Positions 1 through 5,542 are shown, counted from the first letter of the stretch. The stretch is 5,796 nucleotides of DNA from JARRNJ01 sp037385045 (GCA_037385045.1 JARRNJ010000123.1:1-5796), one strand, 5' to 3'. Translations and numbers: made by a program. Notes: generated by a model from the letters alone, not told the origin.

Positions 1-8
1 GAGCCGGC

Positions 9-611
9 TTGAAGCGGCCCGCGGCGAACGGCATGTTCGGGCGCGTTGCCACCCTGCTGAAACTCGCCCGCTGGCGCGGCATCGCGCGACGTTATTTCGT
101 CGTCAACGGCTTTGACGGGGCCTTGACCATGCTGGGGCTGATCGTCGGTTTTCACGTCAGTGGTGAAGTGGAGCTGGCGGTGGTGATCAACGCCTGCCTG
201 GGCGCGGCGGTGGCATTGGGTGTGAGCGGGGTCAGCAGCGCCTATATCAGCGAAGTGGCGGAGAAGCGCAGGGAACTGCGTGAGCTGGAACGTGCCATGG
301 CCGTGGAGCTGGAAAGCTCCGCCTACGGGCGCGCGGCGCGCCTGCTGCCGCTGCTGATCGCGCTGGTCAACGGTTTGGCGCCGCTGGTGCTCTCGTTGCT
401 GATCATCACGCCGCTGTGGCTGGCCCATTATGGCGTGGCGTTGCCGCTGACGCCCCTGGAAACGGCCCTGGCGGTGGCGTTTGGGCTGATTTTTCTGCTC
501 GGCGTGTTTCTCGGGCGTGTCAGCGGCGTGTTCTGGTTGTGGGCGGGGCTGCGCACCCTGCTGATTGCAGTCGCCACCGGCGCGCTGGTATTTCTGCTTA
601 CGCCCCGTTGA
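9..611 (+). CDS. VIT1/CCC1-like integral membrane protein (putative metal-ion transporter family), 5' end possibly outside window
   Basis: About 200 residues with five predicted membrane helices (about 31-49, 56-80, 112-138, 150-169, 174-197). TM1 reads YFVVNGFDGALTMLGLIVG; an Asn-x-(Phe)-Asp-Gly-(Ala/Leu) signature in the first helix is typical of VIT1/CCC1 relatives, where the Asp (D36 here) lies on the metal path. The TM2 end, SGVSSAYISEVAEKR followed by a Glu/Arg-rich loop (82-102), also fits. The cytosolic loop is short, so the three-helix metal-binding domain of long plant VITs is absent. It resembles the short CCC1-like membrane proteins annotated only as conserved hypothetical. Fe/Mn transport is inferred from family only. 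The frame is open to the left edge; TTG 9 and ATG 33 are internal candidate starts, neither with a clear ribosome site in view, so the true start may lie upstream. Stop TGA is at 609-611. It is codirectional with the DUF1223 gene 62 nt downstream. Confidence 0.8.
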   Translation: MKRPAANGMFGRVATLLKLARWRGIARRYFVVNGFDGALTMLGLIVGFHVSGEVELAVVINACLGAAVALGVSGVSSAYISEVAEKRRELRELERAMAVELESSAYGRAARLLPLLIALVNGLAPLVLSLLIITPLWLAHYGVALPLTPLETALAVAFGLIFLLGVFLGRVSGVFWLWAGLRTLLIAVATGALVFLLTPR

Positions 612-673
612 GCTGGTGTCGGGGTTGCGGCGGTTAACCGGAACTTTTGCACGGTCGCCGTCTCTAACTCCCC
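612..673. other. short intergenic gap with a 10-bp palindrome
   Basis: This 62-nt gap separates two codirectional genes. It contains the perfect palindrome CGGTTAACCG (631-640) and a small ACGG/CCGT stem (651-654 with 658-661). There is no convincing terminator T-tract and no clear -35/-10 pair. The palindrome could be a protein-binding site, but ten bases can arise by chance. Confidence 0.3.
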
Positions 674-1534
674 ATGACGGGGTCTCCCACCGACAAGAAG
701 GCTGCGGCGTCACAGACCACAGGCCGATTGCGTCCGCCGGGCGGTGAACGCGGGCGGGCTTGGGTTGATGCGAGGGCCGGGATCGGGACGCTGTTGTTGT
801 TGATCCTGGTGACGGCGCCTATGGTCGCCGTGTCCGCCGGCCGGAACCTGTCCTTTGACAGTGGTACGCATCGAGTCATGGTGGTCGAGCTCTATACGTC
901 GGAAGGCTGCAGCAGCTGTCCGCCGGCAGATGCCTATCTCAACAGTTTCGCTGCGCGCCCGGACCTGTGGACGGACTTTGTGCCGTTGGCATTCCACGTC
1001 GACTACTGGGACTACCTGGGCTGGCGCGATCGCTTCGCCGCGCCGGCCAACGACGCCCGCCAGCGTCGCTACGTGGCGTTGGGGCGCATGAGCGCGGTGT
1101 ACACGCCGGCGTTCGTGGTCAACGGCCGCGGCTGGCGGCCCGCACGGCGTGATGCTGCTCCGGTGCCCGACCAGGCGGCAGCACCCCGGTTGCGGGTGCA
1201 GTTGGCTGGTCCCCGGGTGGAGGCCAGGCTGAGCCACGGTGCCGCTGGACCGCGTCCGCTCGAATTTCACCTGGCGGTGCTGGGCATGGGCTTGCACAGC
1301 CACATCCGCGCGGGGGAAAACCGCGGCCGCGATGCCACCCACGATTTTGTGGTCCTGGCGCATACACAACACGCAGGCGGCGGACATCGCTGGAGCACAG
1401 CTTTGCCCGCGGTGCCGGCCGTGGCCGCGCGGCGCTACGCCCTGGCCGCGTGGGTGAGCCGGCCCGGCGATCCAACGCCTCTGCAGGCGACCGGCGGCTA
1501 CATTCCGGCGTCGCTGGTGGAGAAGAAAAGATAA
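674..1534 (+). CDS. DUF1223 family thioredoxin-fold protein, membrane-anchored or secreted
   Basis: The 286-residue product shows the DUF1223 hallmark VELYTSEGCSSCPPAD at 71-86, with a CxxC pair at C79/C82. Next comes FHVDYWDYLGWRDRFA (107-122) and then YTPAFVVNG (143-151), where P145 sits where thioredoxin folds have the cis-proline. A hydrophobic segment at 37-55 is a signal peptide or signal anchor, so the domain is expected in the periplasm. The family is widespread and its substrate is unknown; a redox or disulfide role is an inference from CxxC and the fold. The C-terminal half (about 165-280) is beta-rich and less conserved. ATG 674 is the first start after an in-frame TAA (665-667) but has no visible Shine-Dalgarno and gives an unusually long, charged 36-residue stretch before the hydrophobic segment. 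TTG 728 (residue 19) would give a more normal signal peptide. The last residues are VEKKR, and the stop TAA touches the heptamer repeat. Confidence 0.88.
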   Translation: MTGSPTDKKAAASQTTGRLRPPGGERGRAWVDARAGIGTLLLLILVTAPMVAVSAGRNLSFDSGTHRVMVVELYTSEGCSSCPPADAYLNSFAARPDLWTDFVPLAFHVDYWDYLGWRDRFAAPANDARQRRYVALGRMSAVYTPAFVVNGRGWRPARRDAAPVPDQAAAPRLRVQLAGPRVEARLSHGAAGPRPLEFHLAVLGMGLHSHIRAGENRGRDATHDFVVLAHTQHAGGGHRWSTALPAVPAVAARRYALAAWVSRPGDPTPLQATGGYIPASLVEKKR

Positions 1535-1560
1535 AAGGGAAAAGGGAAAAGGGAAAAGGG
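1533..1560 (+). repeat. four perfect tandem copies of heptamer AAAAGGG
   Basis: AAAAGGG occurs back to back at 1533-1539, 1540-1546, 1547-1553 and 1554-1560. The surrounding 1519-1561 is almost pure purine on this strand (one T, at 1532). The first copy shares its first two bases with the TAA stop (1532-1534) of the DUF1223 gene, so a change in copy number would not alter that protein. It lies in the 49-nt gap between convergent genes. It could be slippage-prone or affect transcript ends; there is no hairpin to call it a terminator. Confidence 0.9.
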
Positions 1561-1583
1561 ACCCCTGCGCCGCCAAGCGCCCA

Positions 1584-2195
1584 TCAGCGGGTCTGGTTCC
1601 AGCGGCTGATGACCTGCAGGCCGTGCTCATAGCCGAGCACGCTGACCGACGCAGTGTCCAGCGCCAGCAGCCGCGACGCCTGGGTCGGGAGTCCCAGCCA
1701 GCGCACGCCCAACGCGCGGGAAAAGTGTCCGTGTCCGAACAGGGCAATGTCGCCGTCGTCGTCGGCCAGTCGGGCCAGGACCCGGTCGGCGCGCTGGCCA
1801 AGCTGTTCCAGGGTCTCGCCGTTGGGCACGCCCGCCTCCCAGATCATCCAGTCCGGCACGTCGTGGCGAATGTCGGCCGTGCTGCGGCCCTCATAGTCGC
1901 CGTAATCCCATTCCATCAAATCGTCCCAATAGTCGACGGCGTCTTCATCGAAGCCGGCAAGCCGGCAGGTCTCGGCCGCCCGCTGCAACGGGCTCGACAC
2001 GACACGTGCGAAACGTTGCCCCGCCAGCTGAGGCCGCAGCCCGCGGGCTTCCTCGCGGCCGCGCCCGGTCAGCGGTACGTCGGTGCGCCCCGTGTGGCGC
2101 CCGCTGCGGCTCCACTGGGTTTCCCCGTGACGAATCAGCCACAGTCTCGGGCGGGCGCGGTTTGATTCGGACGGACTCACGTCAGGTTTCTCCAT
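1584..2195 (-). CDS. histidine phosphatase superfamily enzyme, Shb17/phosphoglycerate-mutase-like
   Basis: The 203-residue product has the complete histidine-phosphatase active site. LWLIRHGETQWS (18-29) holds the phospho-acceptor H23 with R22; SSPLQRAAET (67-76) gives R72; MEWDYGDYEG (94-103) gives acid E95; FGHGHFSRAL (153-162) gives the second histidine H155. The stretches WSRSGRHTGRTDVPLT, EWDYGDYEG, IWEAGVPNGET and the C-terminal LLALDTASVSVLGYEH match, from memory, the pattern of yeast Shb17 (sedoheptulose-1,7-bisphosphatase) more closely than true glycolytic mutases. A cytoplasmic sugar-phosphate phosphatase is therefore likely; the substrate is not determined. ATG 2195 is chosen. A rival is GTG 2180 (residue 6), preceded 9 nt upstream by GGAG (2193-2190), which is a better ribosome site. 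The gene is 152 nt downstream of the glycosyltransferase on the same strand. The same frame stays open upstream to 2726, but that extension is antisense to the glycosyltransferase and is not part of the gene. Confidence 0.9.
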   Translation of the reverse strand: MEKPDVSPSESNRARPRLWLIRHGETQWSRSGRHTGRTDVPLTGRGREEARGLRPQLAGQRFARVVSSPLQRAAETCRLAGFDEDAVDYWDDLMEWDYGDYEGRSTADIRHDVPDWMIWEAGVPNGETLEQLGQRADRVLARLADDDGDIALFGHGHFSRALGVRWLGLPTQASRLLALDTASVSVLGYEHGLQVISRWNQTR

Positions 2196-2347
2196 TGCGC
2201 TCGCATGCCAAGACGGCCACGCCGGCGCTGCCTGCGCAGTGCACCGGTCGGCCTTGCGGCCCAAGCATAGACGGGCGTCGCGCCACTGCACCCGGCGCCG
2301 AGTGTGGGAATCGCACACCGCGCGCCAGCCAGCCCGACCGTGCGTGC
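2196..2347. other. intergenic region between glycosyltransferase stop and phosphatase start
   Basis: These 152 nt separate two minus-strand genes. A weak stem, GTGTG (2302-2306) with CACAC (2314-2318) around a 7-nt loop, and a GGCC-TTGC-GGCC tetraloop stem near 2254-2265 are visible. Neither is followed by a T-tract in the minus direction, so I do not call a terminator; readthrough into the phosphatase is possible. I see no convincing promoter and no small ORF of note. Confidence 0.4.
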
Positions 2348-3712
2348 TCAACGCGTCAGCCAGGAGCGCGCCCGCACGGTCAGCACCGCGTAGGGAAAGA
2401 TCCAGAACAGGGCGAAGAAAGCGTAGTAGGCGTAGAACACTCCGTAGAGCGCGTCCCACGATCGTTCGCTGCGCAGGTAGTAAAGCATGGTCAGCGAAGC
2501 CATGAGCCCGATCACCAGCAGCAGACGCGGCAGCGTCAGCGGATCGTGCGCCGCCAGATAGATCAGCAGCACCAGCGCGGCGTAACCGGCCGGATAGCGC
2601 AGATTGGTGATCAACGTGTCGATGCCGGAGATCAGCCGCGCCAGCGGCGGGCGTCGCCAGAAGATGCGCAGGAAGCGCAGTTCCTCGCGCACGTAGCTGC
2701 GGTCCCAGCGCAGGAACATCTTGCACAGCCGGGCGTAGGTTTCCGGCACTACGGTGTGGACCACGGCCGTGCGCTGGTACACGGTGTCATAACCCCGCGA
2801 CAGAATGAAGTTGGTCATGGAGCGGTCTTCGCCGTAGGTGCACGCCGCACCCAGGAACGTCTGCTGCATCCACGGCTCGAGCACTTCGCGGACCACGCAG
2901 CTGCGGTAGGCCGCCAGGGCGCCGGGGCAGCAATATACCGTGCGGTAGGTGGACTGCACGGCGCGCAGGAAATCGAAGGCCAGGGTGTAGCGCACGCCGA
3001 GCATGCGTGGGATCAGTCCCTGTTCGCGATTGAATACCGCGACCCGGCCGGCTACCGCGCCGATGCACGGATTGCGAAACGGACCGGCCATGGCCAGCAG
3101 GGTGTCGGCCTCAATGATGCTGTCGGAATCGATGGTGATGACCACCTCGCCCCTGGCGCGGCGGAAACCGGTTTCCAGCGCCGCCCGCTTGCCGCGATTG
3201 CGAGGGAAGCGCACGGCGGTTACCAGGCCGTGGTGGCGGGCCGCGGCGCGCTCGATGTACTCCCAGGTGTCGTCCTTGCTGCCGTCGTCGACCACCAGAA
3301 TCTCCAGGCGGCCGCGGGGATAGCGGGCCGTCGCCACGGAGTCGATGGACTTTTCCACCATCGGGCCCTCGTTATACGCGGGAATGATGACCGTGAGCGC
3401 CGGTGCGGATTCGGCATCCACGGGCGCGAACGGCCGGTAGCGAAACCACAGCAGCGTGCGCAGCACCAGCATTGACGTGCCCACCAGCACCCAGATGACA
3501 CTGGGGCGGGCCAGGGCGCGGGTCCAGTCGCTGTCGTCCAGGTGCCGCAGCAGGGGCTGGAGCACCCCGCCGCTGGCAGCGTAGTACAGCACGCCGGTCA
3601 AGGCCGCGACAATGGTCAGGCGCAACGGCCAGTCCCAGGGATCGGACGGTGAGTCGAGCAGCAGCTCGCCGCCGGCCGCGGCCGGCAAGGTATCGGAGTT
3701 ATGCATGGACAT
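2348..3712 (-). CDS. membrane GT2 glycosyltransferase, hyaluronan synthase/NodC/chitin synthase type
   Basis: The 454-residue product has two N-terminal membrane helices (about 31-47, 71-88), a cytosolic GT-A domain (about 104-345) and about three C-terminal helices (about 375-388, 394-412, 425-447), the topology of processive polysaccharide synthases. GT2 motifs appear in order: VIIPAYNEG (108-116); VVDDGSKDD (140-148), which binds the UDP-sugar; RNRGKRAALETGF (171-183); the metal-binding DSDS with D195/D197; YGEDR (293-297), with E295/D296 in the catalytic-base position; and FLRWDRS (333-339). The last is the Q-x-x-R-W site, but Met332 stands where Gln is usual. It likely transfers an activated sugar onto a growing chain at the inner membrane; sugar and product cannot be read from sequence. 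ATG 3712 (or ATG 3706) is favoured. The frame extends to 3781, but those residues look unlike a membrane enzyme N-terminus. No Shine-Dalgarno is visible before 3712. It diverges from the Lcl-domain gene and is followed by the phosphatase. Confidence 0.92.
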   Translation of the reverse strand: MSMHNSDTLPAAAGGELLLDSPSDPWDWPLRLTIVAALTGVLYYAASGGVLQPLLRHLDDSDWTRALARPSVIWVLVGTSMLVLRTLLWFRYRPFAPVDAESAPALTVIIPAYNEGPMVEKSIDSVATARYPRGRLEILVVDDGSKDDTWEYIERAAARHHGLVTAVRFPRNRGKRAALETGFRRARGEVVITIDSDSIIEADTLLAMAGPFRNPCIGAVAGRVAVFNREQGLIPRMLGVRYTLAFDFLRAVQSTYRTVYCCPGALAAYRSCVVREVLEPWMQQTFLGAACTYGEDRSMTNFILSRGYDTVYQRTAVVHTVVPETYARLCKMFLRWDRSYVREELRFLRIFWRRPPLARLISGIDTLITNLRYPAGYAALVLLIYLAAHDPLTLPRLLLVIGLMASLTMLYYLRSERSWDALYGVFYAYYAFFALFWIFPYAVLTVRARSWLTR

Positions 3713-3830
3713 AGGAGAACACCAACAAGGTGAGACCGAAGCGCACCCATCGAGGCGCATTGCACGCGTCCCGATGACCACTGCTGCGACTCGCCGTCGG
3801 AGGAGGGACCGACATCACTTCCTGCGGCCG

Positions 3831-3875
3831 CTGGCGCGGCCGCTGCCGACGCACGGCGAGTCAGCGCGGCGCCAG
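3831..3875. repeat. imperfect inverted repeat, with two NotI-type palindromes at its left arm
   Basis: CTGGCGC (3831-3837) pairs with GCGCCAG (3869-3875), and CGCTG (3841-3845) pairs with CAGCG (3862-3866). An asymmetric internal loop of 3 and 2 nt separates the two stems, and the terminal loop is 16 nt. The left arm overlaps a 10-bp direct repeat GCGGCCGCTG (3824-3833 and 3836-3845). It lies between divergent genes and could be a leader hairpin or an operator. GC-rich DNA makes such stems common, so the functional call is weak. Confidence 0.35.
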
Positions 3876-4011
3876 CATACTGCAGTTGGGCGTCACTGTA
3901 TACGTGCGCCCGACAGAGCCGGTGTTGCGGGTTGGGGGCGGCTGGCTAACCTTGGGCCCAGGCGACGGGCGGGGCGCGCTCGCGTCCGCCGGCTGCCAAC
4001 CGAACGGCGAC

Positions 4012-4016
4012 GGGAG
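4012..4016 (+). promoter_or_regulatory. Shine-Dalgarno GGGAG supporting the GTG start at 4025
   Basis: GGGAG ends 8 nt before GTG 4025, a normal spacing. A second purine run, GGGAGG (4018-4023), lies too close to the start. No ATG, GTG or TTG lies in this frame between the upstream TAA (3947-3949) and 4025, so this site settles the annotated start. Confidence 0.6.
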
Positions 4017-4024
4017 CGGGAGGC

Positions 4025-5029
4025 GTGGCCCACTATCTCGATACCGGTCAACGGATTTGCTACGACGCTGCCGGGTTTGCGGTGGCCTGTCGCGGCAGTG
4101 GCCAGGACGCCGAATGCCACAGCGGCGAACCGTGGCCGGCCCCGCGTTTCGAGGCCGCTGCCGACACCGTGCGTGACCGGCTTACCGGCCTGGTGTGGAG
4201 CCGCAACGCGAACCCGGCGGAGTTTCCCCTGACCTGGCCCGAGGCGCTGGCATTTGTCGCCGACGTGAACCGGGCCGGAACATTCGGCTGCAGCGACTGG
4301 CGCCTGCCCAATCGCCGCGAGCTGCGCAGCCTGGTCAGTCACCAGACCCGGCGACCGGCGCTGCCAGAGGCGCATCCGTTTCGTGACGTATTCAACGGTT
4401 GGTACTGGAGTTCCACTACCGCGGCCATCAGCCCGGCCCATGCCTGGTATGTGCACATGGATGGGGCCCGCATGTTTTTCGGCGGCAAGGACCAGTCGTT
4501 CCTGGTGTGGCCCGTGCGCGGGGCGGGCAACGAGGTGCTGCCCCGCGCCGGTCAGGCGTTGTGCTTCGACGCCGACGGCCGGCCGGTTTTCTGCGCCGGC
4601 GGTGGCCAGGACGGCGAGTTGCGCCTGGGGGCGGCCTGGCCGGAACCGCGCTTCGCATCCCGCGGCGACGGTTTATGTGATCGGCTCACGGGGCTGGTGT
4701 GGAATCGGCGGGCCGACGTGCCGGGCGGCGCGGTCACATGGCCGGAAGCATTGGCGGCCGTTGCCGAGCTCAATGGCCACGCAGCGGGACCGTGGCGCCT
4801 GCCCACCGTCAACGAGCTGGAATCGCTGGTGGACTGCGCCAACCATACCTCGGTGCTGCCCTCCGGCCACGACTTCCGCGCAGTGGGCGATGTCTACTGG
4901 TCGTCCACCACCAGCGCCTTTGAGCCCGACTGGGCCTGGGCCCTGTACCTGGACAAAGGGGCTGTCGGCGTCGGCCAGAAACGCTCGGCGCGGTTTCGTG
5001 TCTGGGCCGTGTCCGGCCCGCAAACTTGA
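4025..5029 (+). CDS. tandem DUF1566 (Lcl C-terminal domain) protein
   Basis: The 334-residue product is two full copies of one domain, about 8-166 and 176-331. Each copy runs GQ...C-x-D...C...GQD...WPxPRF, then DRLTGLVW (51-58 and 219-226), TWPEAL (70-75, 238-243), WRLP (92-95, 257-260), EL-x-SLV (99-104, 264-269), YWSSTT (127-132, 291-296) and a closing V-W-x-V. This is the DUF1566/Lcl_C pattern, named for the C-terminal domain of Legionella collagen-like protein, which binds sulfated polysaccharides; the collagen-like part is absent. Cysteines at 12, 22, 31, 89, 180, 190, 218 and 271 suggest disulfides and an exported protein, yet residues 1-8 run straight into the domain with no signal peptide. 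The in-frame upstream stretch 3950-4024 encodes PWAQATGG..., which has an AxA-like export site but no hydrophobic core and no start. The true N-terminus may therefore be altered. Function is unknown; surface or carbohydrate binding is inferred. Confidence 0.87.
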   Translation: MAHYLDTGQRICYDAAGFAVACRGSGQDAECHSGEPWPAPRFEAAADTVRDRLTGLVWSRNANPAEFPLTWPEALAFVADVNRAGTFGCSDWRLPNRRELRSLVSHQTRRPALPEAHPFRDVFNGWYWSSTTAAISPAHAWYVHMDGARMFFGGKDQSFLVWPVRGAGNEVLPRAGQALCFDADGRPVFCAGGGQDGELRLGAAWPEPRFASRGDGLCDRLTGLVWNRRADVPGGAVTWPEALAAVAELNGHAAGPWRLPTVNELESLVDCANHTSVLPSGHDFRAVGDVYWSSTTSAFEPDWAWALYLDKGAVGVGQKRSARFRVWAVSGPQT

Positions 5030-5051
5030 TCGCCGCGGCGCGAGGCCCGGG

Positions 5052-5459
5052 TCATGGCAGTTGGATGCCGCCCCCCGGGGCGCCGCCGGCCCCGCCGGGG
5101 CCTTTGAACCCGCCGCCGCCCATCTCCGGGATGACGATGCCCGACGCCGCTTCGCGGCGCAGTTCCTTTAGCTCTTCGACGGCCCGCTCCACAGCGCCGT
5201 TGGCCGCTTCGGGGAATTTCTCCAGGGCCTGGGCCAGGTCCGCGGCTTCGATTTCAAACGACAGCGGCAGCGCGCCCATGGGTGTGAGCAGCTGGGCCTG
5301 TCCCACGAAACGGACCGGCCGGCTGTCGTCGGCGGAGCCGTCGGTCTTGACCGGGATGAGCTGGCGCAACGTCCCGGCGCGGCGGTCGGTAAAGATCTCC
5401 TCACGGTAAAGGTCGGCCGCGTTCATGGTGATTTCCGGCATGCGGTCTTCGGTGCTCAT
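5052..5459 (-). CDS. conserved-looking small protein of unknown function with Gly-rich C-terminal tail
   Basis: I do not recognise a named family. The 135-residue product has no signal peptide or membrane helix and is probably cytoplasmic. It starts acidic (MSTEDRMPEITMNAADLYRE), has a central beta-like part with RFVGQAQLLTPMGALPLSFE (50-69), then a charged helical segment (about 74-106, AVEELKELRREAAS at its end), and ends in a Gly/Pro-rich tail (113-131) closing with IQLP. I recall similar hypothetical proteins in gammaproteobacteria with this layout, but that is memory, not a search. ATG 5459 is chosen, with GAGG 11 nt upstream as a weak ribosome site; ATG 5441 (M7) and ATG 5426 (M12) are possible. 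The frame is open to 5768, but that part runs antisense through the adk start region. The gene converges on the Lcl-domain gene with a 22-nt gap and diverges from adk. Confidence 0.75.
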   Translation of the reverse strand: MSTEDRMPEITMNAADLYREEIFTDRRAGTLRQLIPVKTDGSADDSRPVRFVGQAQLLTPMGALPLSFEIEAADLAQALEKFPEAANGAVERAVEELKELRREAASGIVIPEMGGGGFKGPGGAGGAPGGGIQLP

Positions 5460-5489
5460 GTTCGTCGATGCCTCATGGTTCGGATACGG

Positions 5490-5495
5490 ATTGTA
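5490..5495 (-). promoter_or_regulatory. candidate -10 hexamer TACAAT for the Gly-rich protein gene
   Basis: On the minus strand TACAAT matches TATAAT at five of six bases and lies about 30 nt upstream of ATG 5459, in one of the few AT-rich patches of the window (5488-5520). No good -35 is present: ATATTT or TATTTG stands at 16-17 nt spacing. It would imply a short leader of about 24 nt. Confidence 0.35.
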
Positions 5496-5542
5496 ATTGC
5501 GCCAAGGGTAACAAATATCCGCTTCCGGCGAGACGAAACGCG

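Larger units (their letters stand above)
3713..4024. other. divergent intergenic region between glycosyltransferase and Lcl-domain gene
   Basis: These 312 nt must hold promoters for both flanking genes, but I cannot fix either. An AT-leaning patch with TGTATAC (3897-3903) is the best -10-like sequence on either strand; no good -35 stands at proper spacing. Visible structure is limited: a 5-bp stem GTCGG/CCGAC (3796-3800 with 3809-3813) whose loop is AGGAGGGA, resembling a ribosome-binding site but with no start codon behind it, and the larger imperfect inverted repeat at 3831-3875. A 78-nt plus-strand reading frame (3950-4027), in frame with the Lcl-domain gene, has no start codon of its own. 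I find no convincing gene or RNA here. Confidence 0.5.

Noticed and set aside
710..1801. A 363-codon open frame on the minus strand
   Set aside because: It lies antisense to the DUF1223 gene and runs into the phosphatase in another frame. The translation is Arg/Pro/Gly-rich without motifs; it is a GC-rich shadow.
1954..1970. Direct repeat AAGCCGGC inside the phosphatase gene
   Set aside because: It encodes ordinary family residues (around RLAGF) and is explained by codon use.
2196..2726. N-terminal extension of the phosphatase frame up to 2726
   Set aside because: This part overlaps the 3' end of the glycosyltransferase in another frame and has no phosphatase-like sequence. The family begins near the RHGE motif, so ATG 2195 or GTG 2180 is the start.
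2006..3475. A 489-codon open frame on the plus strand across the phosphatase and glycosyltransferase region
   Set aside because: It is antisense to two genes with complete catalytic motifs. Its own translation is rich in Gln, Arg, His and Ala with no domain pattern, as expected from the mirror frame of GC-rich coding DNA.
3713..3775. AGGAG (3713-3717) followed by GTG 3730 as a small plus-strand ORF of 15 codons
   Set aside because: Spacing of 12 nt is long and the peptide is short and Arg-rich. Nothing supports translation.
3713..3781. Upstream extension of the glycosyltransferase to ATG 3781
   Set aside because: The 23 added residues are Cys/Arg-rich and unlike the N-terminus of this family; ATG 3712 or 3706 is more natural. 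No ribosome site decides, so a small doubt remains.
3796..3813. Stem with AGGAGGGA loop as a translation-control element
   Set aside because: No ATG, GTG or TTG follows at usable distance on the plus strand, so the loop cannot be a ribosome site for a visible gene. The stem has only five pairs.
3612..4232. A 206-codon plus-strand frame across the divergent intergenic region
   Set aside because: It starts antisense inside the glycosyltransferase and ends in the wrong frame of the Lcl-domain gene. It is Arg-rich with no domain.
5069..5102. Two adjacent GC palindromes (5069-5082 and 5088-5102, the latter followed by TTT) as a terminator for the Lcl-domain gene
   Set aside because: They lie in the coding sequence for the Gly/Ala/Pro tail of the convergent gene, where repeated GGN and CCN codons make such palindromes. 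The T-tract is only three bases.
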